64,000 nt of DNA from Mucilaginibacter sp. dw_454 (lineage in GTDB: Bacteria > Bacteroidota > Bacteroidia > Sphingobacteriales > Sphingobacteriaceae): contig NZ_JAAVVB010000008.1 of NCBI RefSeq assembly GCF_018449775.1, positions 1 through 64,000 on the forward strand. Direction: 5' to 3'. The notes below the pieces were generated by a model, which searched no databases, was not told where the DNA came from, and saw only the letters and a program-made list of their open reading frames with translations. Positions within the stretch are counted from its first letter, which is position 1; each line of letters begins with the position of its first letter. A program made the position numbers and the translations under genes. Positions 10,200 through 19,153 of the stretch are shown in pieces.

Positions 10200-13100
10200 T
10201 TAAAAGTCTACTTTAACTCCAACTGTAAATGTTTTTGGAATTTGCATTCCATAACCTGTATCATAACCGGTATAATCTACCAGCTCCGGATCAGGACCTG
10301 AGTATTTGGTTAATGTAAACAGATTGTTTACACTGCCGTATACATAGAATTTGGAAACATTTGGAGATTTCTTTTTCATTATGTCGGTTAAATCGTAACC
10401 TAATGATAAGGTGCGCAGTTTAATAAATGAGCCATTTTCTAAGAATAGGCTTTGGTTAACCTGGTAAGGAGATACCGCACTTGCTGGGTTGTAGATTGGA
10501 TATTTAGAATAATCGCCTCTTTTCTCCCAGAAGAAGATTTCTTTTACTGAGCTGATATCATTTAAGCCTTCACGGTTGTAGAAGTCAAATCTGTTAGCCA
10601 TTTCCTGGTTTAACAATTGACGACCCAGATTATAATAAAAGTCAACGCTTAAGCTCCATTTTTTGTAACCAACGGTGTTTGACCAACCACCAGAAACTGT
10701 TGGTAATGCATGACCTTGTAAAGTTCTGTCAGCATCAGTTATTTGATTATCACCATTAACGTCTTTCCATTTAGGATCGCCGGCTTTCATTGTGATACCA
10801 TTATAAGTCATGGTTTTACCACCAACTACAGGTACTTCAGCATCTGTATTGTAGATACCATTGTTAGTTAACAACCAATAGCTATCAACAGATTTACCTA
10901 CCTGCAACAATCTCTCGTTACCGTCAGCACCGGTTACCATAATTTGGCTTAAACCATCAGGTAACGCAGTTAACACGTTGTGGTTAAAGTTGGCATTGAT
11001 ACTGGTAGTCCATGAGAATGTATTTTCATGAGGGAAAACAACAACACTCAAGCTTGCATCAACACCTGTGTTACGAACAGCCATACCATTTTGGATAACA
11101 CCTGTGTAACCATATTCGGCAGCAGAAGGTACATTTAACAACATGTTTTTATCATGTTTATAGTATCCATCTACTGATAAGAATAAGCGTTTGTTTAAGA
11201 ACGTTCCGTTGATACCAAGGCTTGCTTGATCTGTATAAGCCCATTTAAGGTTATAAGGAACATAACCTTCAGTATAAGGGCGGGTTAATGTAGCCAAACC
11301 ATCATATCCCGGAGAGATCAGGTTTCCAGTAAATCCGATAAACGCGGTGTATTGAGGGCCTTGTGAGTAATTATCAAAGTACTCGTATTTGCCCATTCTG
11401 CCTGCGCTTGCATGCAATGACAGGTCAGAAACGCTGCTTGAGCTATCAAAGAATTCTTTTCTCAAATCCCAGCCTGCAGAAAAAATCGGCGAGTAGAACC
11501 AACGATCAGTTGGTTGTTGAGTTGAAGCTCCATCTGCTCTCAAGGTTGCAGAGAAAGTATACTTGTCATCTAACAAGTAATCAACTTTTCCATAAAATGC
11601 GATCTGATTATTCCTGGTATGATCCAAAAATTTATAGATCAACTCGCTTTGATAGTTTTGCGAAGTCAGGTAGTTACCCTGATTAGGGTCTGAGTTTAAC
11701 AGGTTTATTTTGATAAAGTCATTACTTCCCTTGTAAGCATATGCATAAGTATATCTTGAGAAATCATATTGGAACATGTTACCAACTGTGAATTCAAATT
11801 TATTATCCTTATTTGGTGCATATTCATAGGTTGCAATATTGTCAAGAGTTGTACGGTCATTATAACCGAAGTAATCTGACGCGTAGTTAACTGTTTCCAA
11901 TAAGCTACTTGGGTAGAAAATATTGCGGTAACCTTCGTTATAATCAATGTTATAAGTAGTAACGAATTTAAATTTACCTAAGTCAATAGCAAATTTAGCG
12001 TAGCCATTAACCAGGTTGTTTGTGTTTTTGTCAAACCCGTTACGGAACTGAGCAAGGTAATCTGCGTAGTTATCTTTATTAGGTGCCAATGGTGTGCTCA
12101 AGTCAGGAATGTAGTTCATTTGAGCTAACCTGTCACGAACGTTTTTGTTACGATCGCGCAGTATGCGGTTTGCATTAACCATAGCACTGAATGTAAACCA
12201 GGAAAGAGGTTTCATATTCAATAAGAAACGAGCATTGTATTTATCCTCGCTGGTATTATCACCAACACCGCCGCTTTTGGTATCACCTAATTCAAAGTTG
12301 AAGTTAGCACGGTCATCGCCGCCACTAATACTTGCGTTTACACTGTAAACAGCCTTACTTTTATAGTAAAGGTCACTCCAGTTAGATGGTCCATAAAATG
12401 CGTTGTTTAATGAGTCGCTCAAGAACAGAGGATAGCTATCATCACCTGTAAATGATCCGTTAGCAGCATATTTATTGTAAAATTGCTGTCTGAATTTGTT
12501 TTCGAAGTCACCATTGATAGTTGTAACTGCGTTTGGTGTTACAACACCCGCATAGCTATCAAAAGTAATTCTTCTTTTAGATGACGCGCCTTTACTGGTT
12601 ATAACAATCACGCCATTGGCACCCTTAGGGCCATAAATAGCGGTTGCGTCTAAACCTTTAAGCACTTGAACAGACTCAACGTTTGCCATGTTGACGTTTT
12701 GCAACAAGTTAGTGGCAGGGCCTATTCTGTCATATTGATATTGTTGAATATCAAAAGCATAAGGGTGATCGCCAATTAATTCAACTCCATCCAACACAAC
12801 CAGTGGTTGGGTTGCATAAATTTCACGCGCCGATAGCAAAGGCTGTGAAGCACCATGAATAAACATGGTTTGAATAGTTCCGGGCTCGCCTGTTGGCTCA
12901 TTAACATACACCCCCGCAGCATTACCTTTTAGATATTGCTGCAATGATGTCACAGGAAGCTTTGACATTCTGTCCGGATCAACACTATTGGTTCCAGACA
13001 GTAGTCTTTTAGCAATAGTATTTTTTGGCGGTCTGATAGCAACAGACGTATCGTCTTTTGCCGTATCCTTACGAGTAGTATCGCGTCCCACTCTGGCAGC

Positions 13101-13229
13101 ACCCCTTAAATGGATACCCCCTTTTGTTTTGGTGCGATTTGATACACGTGCATTCATGGCGGGGTCGCCAAATGAGTACGTTGTAGTACATAATACACCC
13201 AGGAAAGTTATAATTGCAATAATGCGCAT
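10200..13229 (-). CDS. SusC/RagA family TonB-linked outer-membrane protein without the N-terminal regulatory domain (module 2)
   Basis: A 1009-residue TonB-dependent transporter with a signal peptide ending near residue 21. It lacks the carboxypeptidase-regulatory-like domain that opens most SusC proteins. Instead, about 75 residues rich in Arg, Lys, Thr and Asp lead directly into the plug (SKLPVTSLQQYLKGNAAGVY). The plug ends with VESVQVLKGLDATAIYGPKG, followed by a full barrel ending KTFTVGVKVDF. It is the first large gene of the transport operon, with a long AT-rich leader upstream. An in-frame TAA lies just upstream of the ATG, so the start is well defined. Confidence 0.93.
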   Translation of the reverse strand: MRIIAIITFLGVLCTTTYSFGDPAMNARVSNRTKTKGGIHLRGAARVGRDTTRKDTAKDDTSVAIRPPKNTIAKRLLSGTNSVDPDRMSKLPVTSLQQYLKGNAAGVYVNEPTGEPGTIQTMFIHGASQPLLSAREIYATQPLVVLDGVELIGDHPYAFDIQQYQYDRIGPATNLLQNVNMANVESVQVLKGLDATAIYGPKGANGVIVITSKGASSKRRITFDSYAGVVTPNAVTTINGDFENKFRQQFYNKYAANGSFTGDDSYPLFLSDSLNNAFYGPSNWSDLYYKSKAVYSVNASISGGDDRANFNFELGDTKSGGVGDNTSEDKYNARFLLNMKPLSWFTFSAMVNANRILRDRNKNVRDRLAQMNYIPDLSTPLAPNKDNYADYLAQFRNGFDKNTNNLVNGYAKFAIDLGKFKFVTTYNIDYNEGYRNIFYPSSLLETVNYASDYFGYNDRTTLDNIATYEYAPNKDNKFEFTVGNMFQYDFSRYTYAYAYKGSNDFIKINLLNSDPNQGNYLTSQNYQSELIYKFLDHTRNNQIAFYGKVDYLLDDKYTFSATLRADGASTQQPTDRWFYSPIFSAGWDLRKEFFDSSSSVSDLSLHASAGRMGKYEYFDNYSQGPQYTAFIGFTGNLISPGYDGLATLTRPYTEGYVPYNLKWAYTDQASLGINGTFLNKRLFLSVDGYYKHDKNMLLNVPSAAEYGYTGVIQNGMAVRNTGVDASLSVVVFPHENTFSWTTSINANFNHNVLTALPDGLSQIMVTGADGNERLLQVGKSVDSYWLLTNNGIYNTDAEVPVVGGKTMTYNGITMKAGDPKWKDVNGDNQITDADRTLQGHALPTVSGGWSNTVGYKKWSLSVDFYYNLGRQLLNQEMANRFDFYNREGLNDISSVKEIFFWEKRGDYSKYPIYNPASAVSPYQVNQSLFLENGSFIKLRTLSLGYDLTDIMKKKSPNVSKFYVYGSVNNLFTLTKYSGPDPELVDYTGYDTGYGMQIPKTFTVGVKVDF

Positions 13230-13398
13230 AACAGATAATTAAGTATTAACTGATTAAAAAACTGGTTATTAATTGATTGTTGGTAATGGAATATACTTGA
13301 ATAGCTAACGCTTAGACAATCAACCTTCTTCAAGGGCTGAGAGTTCAACGCAGATATTTAAATACCGATAAAAATCTTTTAGTACGCCAGGACGTCTA

Positions 13399-13512
13399 TC
13401 AGAATTTACCCGAAGAATCTGCACCAACACGCGTCAGTCGATTATTCAGAATTTGATAGTAAGCAGCGCCGGGGGGATTTGCTCCAAGGGTTGTGTGTAA
13501 AATTTTGATCAT
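13399..13512 (-). CDS. Candidate 37-residue small ORF in the SusC leader
   Basis: An ATG-to-TGA frame of 37 codons lies about 170 bp upstream of the SusC start on the same strand. Its product begins MIKILHTTLGANPPGAAYYQ. The stretch is visibly richer in G+C than the AT-rich DNA on both sides, as expected of coding sequence. No Shine-Dalgarno sequence is seen, which is usual here. A second frame starting at a GTG near 13432 overlaps its 3' end and reads about 36 codons, so a decayed or frameshifted longer gene is also possible. I do not recognise the peptide family. Confidence 0.4.
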   Translation of the reverse strand: MIKILHTTLGANPPGAAYYQILNNRLTRVGADSSGKF

Positions 13513-14102
13513 AGCTGGTTTATAATAGTAAATAAATTGATTGTTAGGGCAATAATTAAATAAACTTAAATAATTGGTTGTTATAAAATTGGTTGTGAAG
13601 GCACCGAATCTTGCAGTGGGTGGCTATTCACTTTGACAATGATACAAATTTTAATTTAATATGTTCAAAATAAATTTTAAAATATTCTGATTTTTTTAGG
13701 TAAACAATATAATAGGGAACATTTACGGCCTAAAAGGGTGATTTTGAGCAAGAAATGACCTAAAAACCGCACAAAAACACTGTCGGTATTCCTTCGAAAT
13801 AATCGGTTTTAGCCAAATATATTTTAACAAGTGATACACTTTAGGATTGCAAGCATATTTGTGCGCTTATTTTAAGCGTGTTTTGGTTGTTTTTAAGACG
13901 GGATATTTACATCAAAACGCAAGTGTTGACGAATTGATCTTCTCATTTCCCTGAAAATTAGCCTATTAAAGCTAATTGTATTGTTTTTGATACCTTATAT
14001 AAGATATTAATTAATTTACTTTCTTTACTAACGTATTAGTTAGTGACAAAATCAACTCTATCAGTTAACTTGCGTTCATTAAACCTAACACCTAAATACT
14101 AA
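13513..14102. other. AT-rich divergent intergenic region
   Basis: These 590 bp separate the minus-strand SusC operon from the plus-strand MG2/plug gene and should carry both promoters. A perfect -7 box for the minus strand (TATATTTG) lies at 13814-13821, but no TTG is found at the expected -33 spacing, and it would give a leader of almost 600 nt. A 6-bp hairpin with a 3-nt loop sits at 13864-13878. I found no convincing plus-strand promoter. Confidence 0.4.
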
Positions 14103-16850
14103 ATGAAACCTAAAAAACTCCTTCTTAAAATTGGGCTGTTATGCTCAGCTGTATTGCTTTTCGCCTTTATCCCAAAATCTGATGACCCTATAGATAAACT
14201 GGTGGCCGCATTACAAAAATGGGCGGACACAAATCCACAAGAAAAAGTTTATTTACAAACAGACAAACCTTACTACGCCTTAGGCGATACCATTTGGTTT
14301 AAAGGGTATGTAACGGTAGGCAGCAGGCATCAACTTTCTGCATTGAGCCATGCGCTGTATGTTGACCTGATAACTCAAGGTGATTCATTGGTACGCACGC
14401 TAAAATTGCCTATAACTACCGGTATGGTAATAGGCGATTTTGCCCTGGGTGATGATTTGAAACCGGGAAGTTACCGCATCCGCGCTTATACGCAATGGAT
14501 GCGCAATGCAGGAGATGAGTACTTTTTTGATAAGACCTTTACCGTTGGTGATGTTGATAATATTATAACCAAGGCAAACTATCAATATAAAACCATTGGA
14601 GGCAAAACCATATTGACGGCACTGCTTAGTTATACTGATGATGCCGGAAAAGCCTTTGCCGAAAGGAAGGTTAAATACCAGATAGTTATCAATAAACAGG
14701 TGGTAGATACCAGGGTTGTACAAACTGATGCTTTGGGTAATCTTTCAATTAGCATTGAAAACGATAAGAAAATTGACTTGTCAGGCGCTTACATACGCAC
14801 CATTTTAGATGCAAAAGACAACAACCCTATTGTAAGAGATTTCCCGATAAAAGCCATGCTTTTTCAAAGCGATGTTCAGTTTTTCCCGGAAAGCGGCAAC
14901 ATGGTTAATGGTGTAGCTTGCCGCGTGGCTTTTAAAGCTGTTGGTGTGGACGGATTGGGAGTTGATGTAAAAGGCAAAATAGTCGATGATGGAAATACTC
15001 AGGTTAGTGCTTTCGAATCTTTTCACGCAGGGATGGGTAGTTTTATTATGCATCCTGAAAAGGGTAAAAATTATACTGCACAAGTAACTTTTGCTGATGG
15101 CAGCACTAAAAATATAGCCTTACCCAAGGCAGTTGACGATGGTTTTGTGTTGGGGGTATATCAACCTAATAAAGACAGCATCCTGGTAAGGATCAATGCC
15201 TCGGCCAGCCAGGTTGCAGCTACTCCTACGCTAAATTTTATTGCACAGACAAACGGCGAAGTAATTGTTGCATCGCCGGTTAAAATAGCCCGTGCAAGTA
15301 ATTCTATATGGCTTGAGAAAAAACTATTCCCAAGCGGTATAACACAATTCACCATATTTACTGCTGCCGGCGAGCCTTTAAACGAGCGTATTGCCTTTAT
15401 TAAAGGCAATGACATGATGCAGTTAAACCTGCAAAGCGACAAAAAAAGCTACAAGCTTAAAGAGCCTATAAAAATTGACCTAAATGCTAAAGACAGTAAA
15501 GGCGCGCCAACATTAGGCGGCAATTTTTCCGTTTCGGTAATTGATGAAAGCAAAGCACCTATAGACGAGAGCCAGGAGAGTACGATATTCTCAAATCTTC
15601 TTTTATCGTCAGATATCAAAGGGTATATAGAAAAACCTAATTACTATTTTGCTACTGAAGGTGATGATGCAGACAAGGCACTAGACAACCTGATGCTTAC
15701 ACAGGGCTATCGCCGTTTCCAATGGAAAGAAATTTTGGGTGGTAATATTACCAAACCAAAATACGAGGCTGAAAAGCTGGGTGCTACTATCTCAGGTACG
15801 GTTTATAACCTGGGTAACAAACCATTGGCAGCAGCCAAAGTGACCTTACTATCAGTGCGAGCTAATATCGCTCAGACAACCACCACTGATGCTGACGGCA
15901 GATTTAAATTTGAGAACCTGGTAGTTTCTGATAGTATAAAATTTGCTATTCAAGCGCGCCAGGCTAACAATAGCGATAAAACACTTTTAAAACTTGACTC
16001 TATACCGCATCAGTGGGTTACCAAAAACAAAAATCTGGCTGATGTAAGCACAGACATAAACGCCACACTAAAAGCCTATCTGGACAATGGCAAAAAGCAG
16101 GATGCGATTTATGAAAAAAGCGGCCAACTGGATAAAGTTCAAAGACTACGGGAAGTACGCATCAAAGCCAGACGCGTTAAGGAGGATGCAAATATAAACC
16201 CACAGGGAATGTTTAAACTTGGCGACGAACAATCCGCCGACCAGATTATCAAATTCTCTGAGGATGATGCCCAAAACGCAGTAACCCTTGGCATGGCTTT
16301 ACAGGCCCGGATACAAGGTGTAATGATACAGCCTGATGCACACGGCCAGTCTGAATTATATGACATGAAAGAAAAAGCAACGCTGACTATGATTGTGGAC
16401 GGCAGACAGGTTGATGGTGCAGAAGCCAGTGACATATTGGATGGTAGCGTACAACCATCAGACGTAGCTAAGATAGAAGTGGTAAGAACCAACATGGCTG
16501 CAAAAAATATGCTGGGAAACAACCCGGCAGGCTATTTACTTATTCTGCTTAAATTAGGTTCGTCACGCAGAGAATACAATCCAAGTATAATAAACACCAC
16601 GCCAAAGGGATATAATAAAGTGCGGAACTTCTATTCGCCTAAATATGATAACCCGAACGCTGCCAGTTATAAGCTGCCTGATTTACGTACCACTGTTTAT
16701 TGGAACCCGTTTGTAAAAACAAACGAGCAGGGCCAAACTTCTTTCAGTTTTTATAACGCTGACGGCCCCGGAACCTATAAAGTGGTTGTCGAAGGTATAA
16801 ACGCTGCGGGCGAACTGGGCCGCCAGGTTTATCACTATACAGTGGAATAA
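14103..16850 (+). CDS. Large secreted MG2/carboxypeptidase-regulatory/TonB-plug protein without a barrel
   Basis: A 915-residue protein with an N-terminal signal sequence or anchor (residues 7-23). An MG2-type macroglobulin domain follows (about 45-135, with EKVYLQTDKPYYALGDTIWFKGYV). A carboxypeptidase-regulatory-like domain lies near 560-625 (ISGTVYNLGNKPL, DADGRFKFENL). A TonB-receptor plug-like domain spans about 705-820 (ALQARIQGVMIQP, MIVDGRQVDGAEA). The end resembles a macroglobulin domain (FYNADGPGTYKVVVEG). No beta-barrel follows the plug, so it cannot be a TonB transporter by itself. Such proteins are common in Bacteroidota but not well characterised. A strong hairpin terminator ends the gene. 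Confidence 0.85.
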   Translation: MKPKKLLLKIGLLCSAVLLFAFIPKSDDPIDKLVAALQKWADTNPQEKVYLQTDKPYYALGDTIWFKGYVTVGSRHQLSALSHALYVDLITQGDSLVRTLKLPITTGMVIGDFALGDDLKPGSYRIRAYTQWMRNAGDEYFFDKTFTVGDVDNIITKANYQYKTIGGKTILTALLSYTDDAGKAFAERKVKYQIVINKQVVDTRVVQTDALGNLSISIENDKKIDLSGAYIRTILDAKDNNPIVRDFPIKAMLFQSDVQFFPESGNMVNGVACRVAFKAVGVDGLGVDVKGKIVDDGNTQVSAFESFHAGMGSFIMHPEKGKNYTAQVTFADGSTKNIALPKAVDDGFVLGVYQPNKDSILVRINASASQVAATPTLNFIAQTNGEVIVASPVKIARASNSIWLEKKLFPSGITQFTIFTAAGEPLNERIAFIKGNDMMQLNLQSDKKSYKLKEPIKIDLNAKDSKGAPTLGGNFSVSVIDESKAPIDESQESTIFSNLLLSSDIKGYIEKPNYYFATEGDDADKALDNLMLTQGYRRFQWKEILGGNITKPKYEAEKLGATISGTVYNLGNKPLAAAKVTLLSVRANIAQTTTTDADGRFKFENLVVSDSIKFAIQARQANNSDKTLLKLDSIPHQWVTKNKNLADVSTDINATLKAYLDNGKKQDAIYEKSGQLDKVQRLREVRIKARRVKEDANINPQGMFKLGDEQSADQIIKFSEDDAQNAVTLGMALQARIQGVMIQPDAHGQSELYDMKEKATLTMIVDGRQVDGAEASDILDGSVQPSDVAKIEVVRTNMAAKNMLGNNPAGYLLILLKLGSSRREYNPSIINTTPKGYNKVRNFYSPKYDNPNAASYKLPDLRTTVYWNPFVKTNEQGQTSFSFYNADGPGTYKVVVEGINAAGELGRQVYHYTVE

Positions 16851-16861
16851 TCTAAGTTAAT

Positions 16862-16906
16862 ATAAAAGCAAGGCCTGCAGTTTATAGCTGCAGGCCTTGC
16901 TTTTAT
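16862..16906. terminator. Bidirectional intrinsic terminator between convergent genes
   Basis: A perfect 19-bp inverted repeat (arms 16862-16880 and 16888-16906, 7-nt loop) with a GC-rich core (GGCCTGCAG) and A/T tracts on the outer ends. It sits exactly between the plus-strand MG2/plug gene and the minus-strand P-loop gene, so it can stop transcription from both sides. Confidence 0.93.
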
Positions 16907-17418
16907 TAGTGCGTGCGGTTTTGGCTGATGATCTCAAAGATCTGCTCTGGAGTTTGATCGGCATCTACAAACGGAATGTCTTTTTCTTTAGCCATTTGTT
17001 CAAACCAGTCTCCCCAGATCACAAAGCCTTCGTCATTCATATCCATTAAAGGTGTCGGGCGATGCGGACTCATTAGCCGCTGCCTCTGTAATTGGGGCTC
17101 AATCTTCAGAAAGTAAACTTTATCGAACAGATCAAACACGCTCCAAACATTGCCAGATCCGCCGAAAACATACACATCATCAAACTGATCAATAAATCCG
17201 GCCATAGCCTTTTTACTCCACAAGAAAGAGTAGTGTTTCGCTGTGGCTTCATCAGCAGTGGCAGGCGCGGTTACCTTGCGCCCGTTTTGATCATACCAGT
17301 TTGATAGCCCTTCTATATCAGCATCATCATAAGCATTAATGCCTGCATGCTGTAAGACCTTCGTAATATAAGTTTTACCAGACCCCGACGGACCAAAAAT
17401 CAAAACTTTCATCATCAA
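16906..17418 (-). CDS. P-loop NTPase, shikimate/adenylate-kinase-like
   Basis: A 170-residue cytoplasmic protein with a Walker A motif GPSGSGKT at residues 9-16 and a kinase-like size and layout (DDADIEGLSNWYDQNGRK, a YVFGGSGNVW turn, a VYFLKIEPQLQRQRL segment). It resembles small AAA/shikimate-kinase-like ATP-binding proteins, but no substrate-specific motif can be named. It lies downstream of the GH125 gene with 58 bp between them, containing a hairpin. An alternative Met lies one codon after the first. Function beyond NTP binding is not supported. Confidence 0.8.
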   Translation of the reverse strand: MMMKVLIFGPSGSGKTYITKVLQHAGINAYDDADIEGLSNWYDQNGRKVTAPATADEATAKHYSFLWSKKAMAGFIDQFDDVYVFGGSGNVWSVFDLFDKVYFLKIEPQLQRQRLMSPHRPTPLMDMNDEGFVIWGDWFEQMAKEKDIPFVDADQTPEQIFEIISQNRTH

Positions 17419-17433
17419 TAAGCTTTAACCAAC

Positions 17434-17460
17434 AATGGCTACCGGTTGCTGGTAGCCATT
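17434..17460 (-). terminator. Hairpin after the GH125 gene
   Basis: A perfect 10-bp inverted repeat (AATGGCTACC at 17434-17443 and GGTAGCCATT at 17451-17460, 7-nt loop) just downstream of the GH125 stop codon. The T-tract after it on the minus strand is poor, so it may be a weak terminator or an attenuating or mRNA-end hairpin. Confidence 0.5.
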
Positions 17461-17476
17461 TGTAGTTGTATTTAGA

Positions 17477-18889
17477 TTACGCCAATAATTGCGGCTTATT
17501 TTTATAAGTTTCCCAAAGAAACTCGCCAAACAGTGTATTGGCCCAGGCAAACCACGGGCGGCTAAAGTGCTTAGCATCGTCTTTATGGAACGACTCGTGC
17601 ATAAAGCCCGTGCCCGCATTGCTGCTTTTAAGGATCGCTATGCACTTTTTAATTTCTTCATCATTATTACTGGTCAGCCCGCGCATAATGATACCAAGGG
17701 GCCAAATCATGTCTTTACCGGCATGTGGGCCACCTATACCCTCGCCTGCTTTACCTTTAAAGAAGAATGGATTCTCTGAAGACAATAATAGCTTGCGCGT
17801 GTTCTGGTAAATTGGATCAGTTACAGGTACAGCATCTAAATAAGGTAAACCTAACAAGCTTGGCACGTTAGCATCATCCATTATGTTGTAGCTACCGTAA
17901 CCATTTACTTCGTAAGCGTATATTTTACCATATACGGGGTGGGTAATAATAGCATGTTGTTTTAAAGCAGCTTCAACTTCTAACGCCAGCCCTCTCAATT
18001 CAGCGGCCAGGGTTGCATCTTTAGTGATGGCTGTGATCATTTCGGCAGCGTGCCTTAAACTAACTACCGCAAAGAAGTTTGACGGCACCAGGTACATATA
18101 AATGGTAGCATCATCGCTAGGGCGGAAAGCAGAGCAAATCAAGCCATTGGGTTTTACCGGATAGCCGTAACCATTCATCGGCACACCATCGGTAGCCCAG
18201 GCGGTTTTACGCTGAAAACTATAAGGACCCTGATTGGTTTTACGTTGCTGCTGTATAAAGGTTTTCAAAGTAAGTTCAATAGCCGATTTCCAATTGGCAT
18301 CAAACGGACTAGTATCGCCGGTTGTTTTCCAATATTTATAGGCCAACCGTATAGGATAACATAACGAGTCTATCTCCCATTTACGTTCATGCAGGCCGGG
18401 CTGCATTTTAGTTTCGTCGTGAGCCCACTCTCCTACTTTATTTGGATCATTATAAAACGCGTTAGCATAAGGGTCTTTTAATACACAGGTAACCTGATGA
18501 TTAATTACGCCGGCTACCAGTTGCTGCAATTTTTTATCTTCTTTGATAAAGTGCAAATAAGGATAAACCTGTGCGCTGCTATCGCGCAGCCACATGGCAT
18601 CAATGTCGCCTGTTATTACATATGTATCTGGCCTGCCATCTTTTTCGGTAAAAGTTACGGTGGTATCTAGCGTGTTAGGAAAACAATTGTTAAATAGCCA
18701 GGTTAGCTCCTGGTCTTTTACGTTCTTGCCAAACTCCGCTATGGCATTTTCAACAGCTGTACTGTTAAAATTTCTCTTGGCAACTCTAACTGTCGGAAAA
18801 GCGGCATCAGCGCCAAAAGACGGCATCTTGGTAAGCATTAAGGTAGCGCCCAATAAGCCGCCATTTCTAATGAAAGTTCTTCTTTGCAT
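17477..18889 (-). CDS. GH125 family exo-alpha-1,6-mannosidase-like glycoside hydrolase
   Basis: A 470-residue protein of the DUF1237/GH125 type. Family hallmarks are the TGDIDAMWLRDSSAQVYPYL segment near residues 110-130, GEWAHDETKMQPGLHERKWE, a SAFRPSDDATIY loop, MDDANVPSLLGLPYLDA and a GGPHAGKDMIWPLG motif near the C-terminus. Characterised GH125 enzymes remove alpha-1,6-mannose from protein glycans. The N-terminus (QRRTFIRNGG then a hydrophobic stretch) looks like a twin-arginine or other export signal, suggesting a periplasmic location. It is transcribed away from the polysaccharide locus end and towards the P-loop gene. No SusC/SusD pair is adjacent. Confidence 0.9.
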   Translation of the reverse strand: MQRRTFIRNGGLLGATLMLTKMPSFGADAAFPTVRVAKRNFNSTAVENAIAEFGKNVKDQELTWLFNNCFPNTLDTTVTFTEKDGRPDTYVITGDIDAMWLRDSSAQVYPYLHFIKEDKKLQQLVAGVINHQVTCVLKDPYANAFYNDPNKVGEWAHDETKMQPGLHERKWEIDSLCYPIRLAYKYWKTTGDTSPFDANWKSAIELTLKTFIQQQRKTNQGPYSFQRKTAWATDGVPMNGYGYPVKPNGLICSAFRPSDDATIYMYLVPSNFFAVVSLRHAAEMITAITKDATLAAELRGLALEVEAALKQHAIITHPVYGKIYAYEVNGYGSYNIMDDANVPSLLGLPYLDAVPVTDPIYQNTRKLLLSSENPFFFKGKAGEGIGGPHAGKDMIWPLGIIMRGLTSNNDEEIKKCIAILKSSNAGTGFMHESFHKDDAKHFSRPWFAWANTLFGEFLWETYKNKPQLLA

Positions 18890-19153
18890 ATTGTTTGGGT
18901 TAAATAACCGGCTGCCCCGAAACGGATCTAAATCGGCTAAATTTAATGAGCCGGCTATCAGCCTTATATTTATATGTTATGGTTTAATAATCTGCCGGAT
19001 AATTGCCTGGTCAAGCAATCTAAAATCCATTCAATACTAAAAACTTTAAAGCACTTAAACAAATTATATTTAGCTAATAAAGCAATTAAAGGTGGGACAG
19101 AATTTGTGCCTATTGATATTGCGGGAGCTGTTATTAAAAAAAACAGGGGTGGA

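Noticed and set aside
13331..13350. GGGCTGAGAG motif resembling part of a TPP riboswitch
   Set aside because: None of the other conserved TPP-aptamer blocks follow it, and no thiamine gene is downstream.
13864..13878. Hairpin followed by a T-rich stretch, possible terminator
   Set aside because: Only a 6-bp stem, and no plus-strand gene ends upstream of it.
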